Shown: positions 35,750 through 36,713 of the stretch, piece after piece
Layout of the letters: each line of letters begins with the position of its first letter
Position numbering within the stretch: position 1 is the first letter of the stretch
Origin: Alkalihalobacillus alcalophilus ATCC 27647 = CGMCC 1.3604
GTDB taxonomy: Bacteria > Bacillota > Bacilli > Bacillales > Bacillaceae_D
Assembly: GCF_000292245.2 (NCBI RefSeq)
Contig: NZ_ALPT02000043.1
Span: forward strand, 1-36,713
Length of the DNA: 36,713 bases
Reading direction: 5' to 3'
Translations under genes and position numbers: made by a program
The notes under the pieces: generated by a model
Databases searched by the model: none
What the model was told of the DNA's origin: nothing
Seen by the model: only the letters and a program-made list of their open reading frames with translations

Positions 35750-35792
35750 TTATGCTACAACCCCTTACACCTGAACAGTTTATTTTTTGTTT

Positions 35793-35820
35793 ATGCTAGG
35801 AACGGCCAAACTTTTCACAA
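35793..35820 (-). promoter_or_regulatory. Possible promoter of the Kdo/kps operon
   Basis: Minus-strand TTGTGA, 16 bases, TAGCAT, ending 44 bases before kpsS. Both boxes are imperfect. The rest of 35821-35966 holds no gene; at 35928-35950 it has GGGACGGTTCTCGCGCTTC, which resembles dispersed REP-type elements of Bacilli. Confidence 0.3.
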
Positions 35821-35966
35821 AAATAATTGAATCATGTCTTCCTTACTTATCACCCATATTAGCAAGCGTTTATGATGCCCATGTTAAAAGATGGTAAATG
35901 TTTTCATAAGATTTTGTGAAGTGAAGTGCAGGGACGGTTCTCGCGCTTCCGAAGTGTAAATTTCGT

Positions 35967-36015
35967 AAAAAAAACCTGCCGACTGTCTCGGATTTAATGA
36001 GATTTTGTCGACAAG
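35967..36015 (-). terminator. Terminator after the 33-residue membrane peptide gene
   Basis: On the minus strand CTTGTCGAC pairs with GTCGGCAGG (two G-T pairs), with TCTC/GAGA inside, followed by eight Ts. It separates the peptide gene from the kpsS operon. Confidence 0.7.
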
Positions 36016-36061
36016 CTATTATTTAGTAGAAAGAGAGTGCCTCTTTTAACCTATTGAAGTT

Positions 36062-36163
36062 TCATTTTATAAAATACATAACGACGATCGAAATGAGTCC
36101 CCATAAAGGAAGACTGAGGACAAGCCCCCAAAATAAACCTTTAAATATATTCCCTTCTTCCAT
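36062..36163 (-). CDS. 33-residue single-span membrane peptide
   Basis: ATG with a perfect AGGAGG nine bases upstream, 33 codons, TGA stop, and its own terminator. The product has a short acidic start (MEEGNIFKG), then a hydrophobic segment (about residues 9-31, FWGLVLSLPLWGLISIV) and a final lysine, so one membrane helix is expected. No family is recognised. The ribosome site, membrane-like composition and terminator together make a real small gene likely. Confidence 0.6.
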   Translation of the reverse strand: MEEGNIFKGLFWGLVLSLPLWGLISIVVMYFIK

Positions 36164-36245
36164 GCTAACCCGCCTCCTATACATTACGATTATGGGCAGA
36201 TCACACTTTTTTCATACATAAGGGTGGGTTCTGCTCACAAGCCGG

Positions 36246-36713
36246 GTATTCGTACTGTAATACGGCGTTGCATGGGGGTTTATTACCTATTCCGGTTTAT
36301 TGGCACTGTAATTTGTTGCAGCACGGCTTTTCATTACCTATTCCTAATTATTCGCATCCTAATTCTTCACAGCACGGCTTTTCATTACCTATTCTTGCTT
36401 ATTCGCACCGTAATCTACAGTTCGGTTTTTCATTACCAATCCCTCTTTATTCGCACCCTAATCTCTTACTGCTCGGCTTTTCATTACCAATCCCTCTTTA
36501 TTCGCACCCTAATTCTTCACAGCACGGTTTTTCATTACCTATTCTTGCTTATTCGCACCGTAATTTGTTGCAGCACGGCTTTTCATTACCTATTCCTGAT
36601 TATTCGCATCCTAATTCTTCACAGCTCGGCTTTTCATTACCTATTCTTGCTTATTCGCACCCTAATCTCTTACAGCTCGGCTTTTCATTACCAATCCCTC
36701 TTTATTCGCACCC
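36246..36713 (+). repeat. 51-bp tandem repeat array, open as a 17-residue repeat
   Basis: Nine units and the start of a tenth, running off the window. TTATTCGCAC-type unit starts fall at 36297, 36348, 36399, 36447, 36498, 36549, 36600, 36651 and 36702: 51 bases apart except one 48-base unit. One plus-strand frame (from 36169) is open throughout, giving variants of YSHPNLLQHGFSLPIPL. Many unit differences are third-position (CCT/CCA, ATT/ATC, GGC/GGT), and the short unit loses exactly one codon. No ATG or ribosome site is seen at the left end. It could be coding, the decayed end of a repeat gene, or a non-coding minisatellite. Confidence 0.8.

Noticed and set aside
36246..36713. CRISPR array
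   Set aside because: The 51-base units are directly adjacent and vary along their whole length; there are no unique spacers between constant repeats and no cas genes.
1..36713. tRNA or rRNA genes
   Set aside because: No cloverleaf, TTCRANYC-type arm or rRNA-like block was recognised on either strand.

Overview
The window looks like a cell-surface glycopolymer region from a low-GC Gram-positive (Bacillaceae-type) bacterium. The evidence is AT-rich DNA, strong AGGAGG-type ribosome sites with several TTG/GTG starts, ribitol-type wall teichoic acid genes (tarI, tarJ and two CDP-polyol phosphotransferases), and an MnaA-type UDP-GlcNAc 2-epimerase very close to the Bacillus one. Almost all real genes lie on the minus strand, so each block reads from high to low coordinates. 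The species cannot be named from the sequence.

Layout. (1) 1-1667: right end of an IS21-like element (IstB ATPase, a small HTH/coiled-coil gene, a hairpin, 24-bp-spaced terminal repeats) inserted into an IS3-type orfA, then a small unrecognised ORF and a terminator. (2) 12831-1669: an operon with mnaA, two GT4 glycosyltransferases, a methyltransferase-like/coiled-coil pair that looks split by a one-base slip in an A7/T7 run, a two-domain glycosyltransferase, a UDP-ManNAc dehydrogenase, and the exporter tagG-tagH. (3) 13089-13235: a 48-codon ORF. (4) 19749-13449: tarI, tarJ, two polyol-phosphate transferases and a pyruvyltransferase-family protein, ended by a hairpin. (5) 22126-20147: a stand-alone asparagine-synthetase-like protein whose glutaminase cysteine is absent. 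(6) 35749-22395: one tightly packed operon kpsS-kdsB-kdsA-kdsD-kdsC-HIT-kpsM-kpsT-kpsC modules-accessory protein-giant bifunctional transferase, ended by a hairpin terminator. (7) 36163-36062: a 33-residue membrane peptide gene. (8) 36246-end: a 51-bp tandem repeat that stays open as a 17-residue repeat on the plus strand.

The most striking block is (6). It holds the whole route to CMP-Kdo (arabinose-5-P isomerase, Kdo-8-P synthase, Kdo-8-P phosphatase, CMP-Kdo synthetase), the two classes of beta-Kdo transferase known from Gram-negative group 2 capsules (KpsS and KpsC), and a KpsM/KpsT-type ABC exporter. The outer-membrane and periplasmic parts (KpsD/KpsE type) are not present in the window. 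This reads as a beta-Kdo-primed glycan system adapted to a single-membrane cell. The KpsC modules are separated and rearranged, and one copy has lost its signature motifs.

How the genes may work together: blocks 2 and 4 plausibly make a poly(ribitol phosphate) wall teichoic acid and/or a ManNAcA-containing polymer exported by TagGH. Block 6 would make a separate Kdo-based lipid-anchored glycan exported by KpsMT. Block 5 may add an amide or amino-acid group to one of these. These assignments rest on motifs and gene order only; no polymer structure can be read from DNA.
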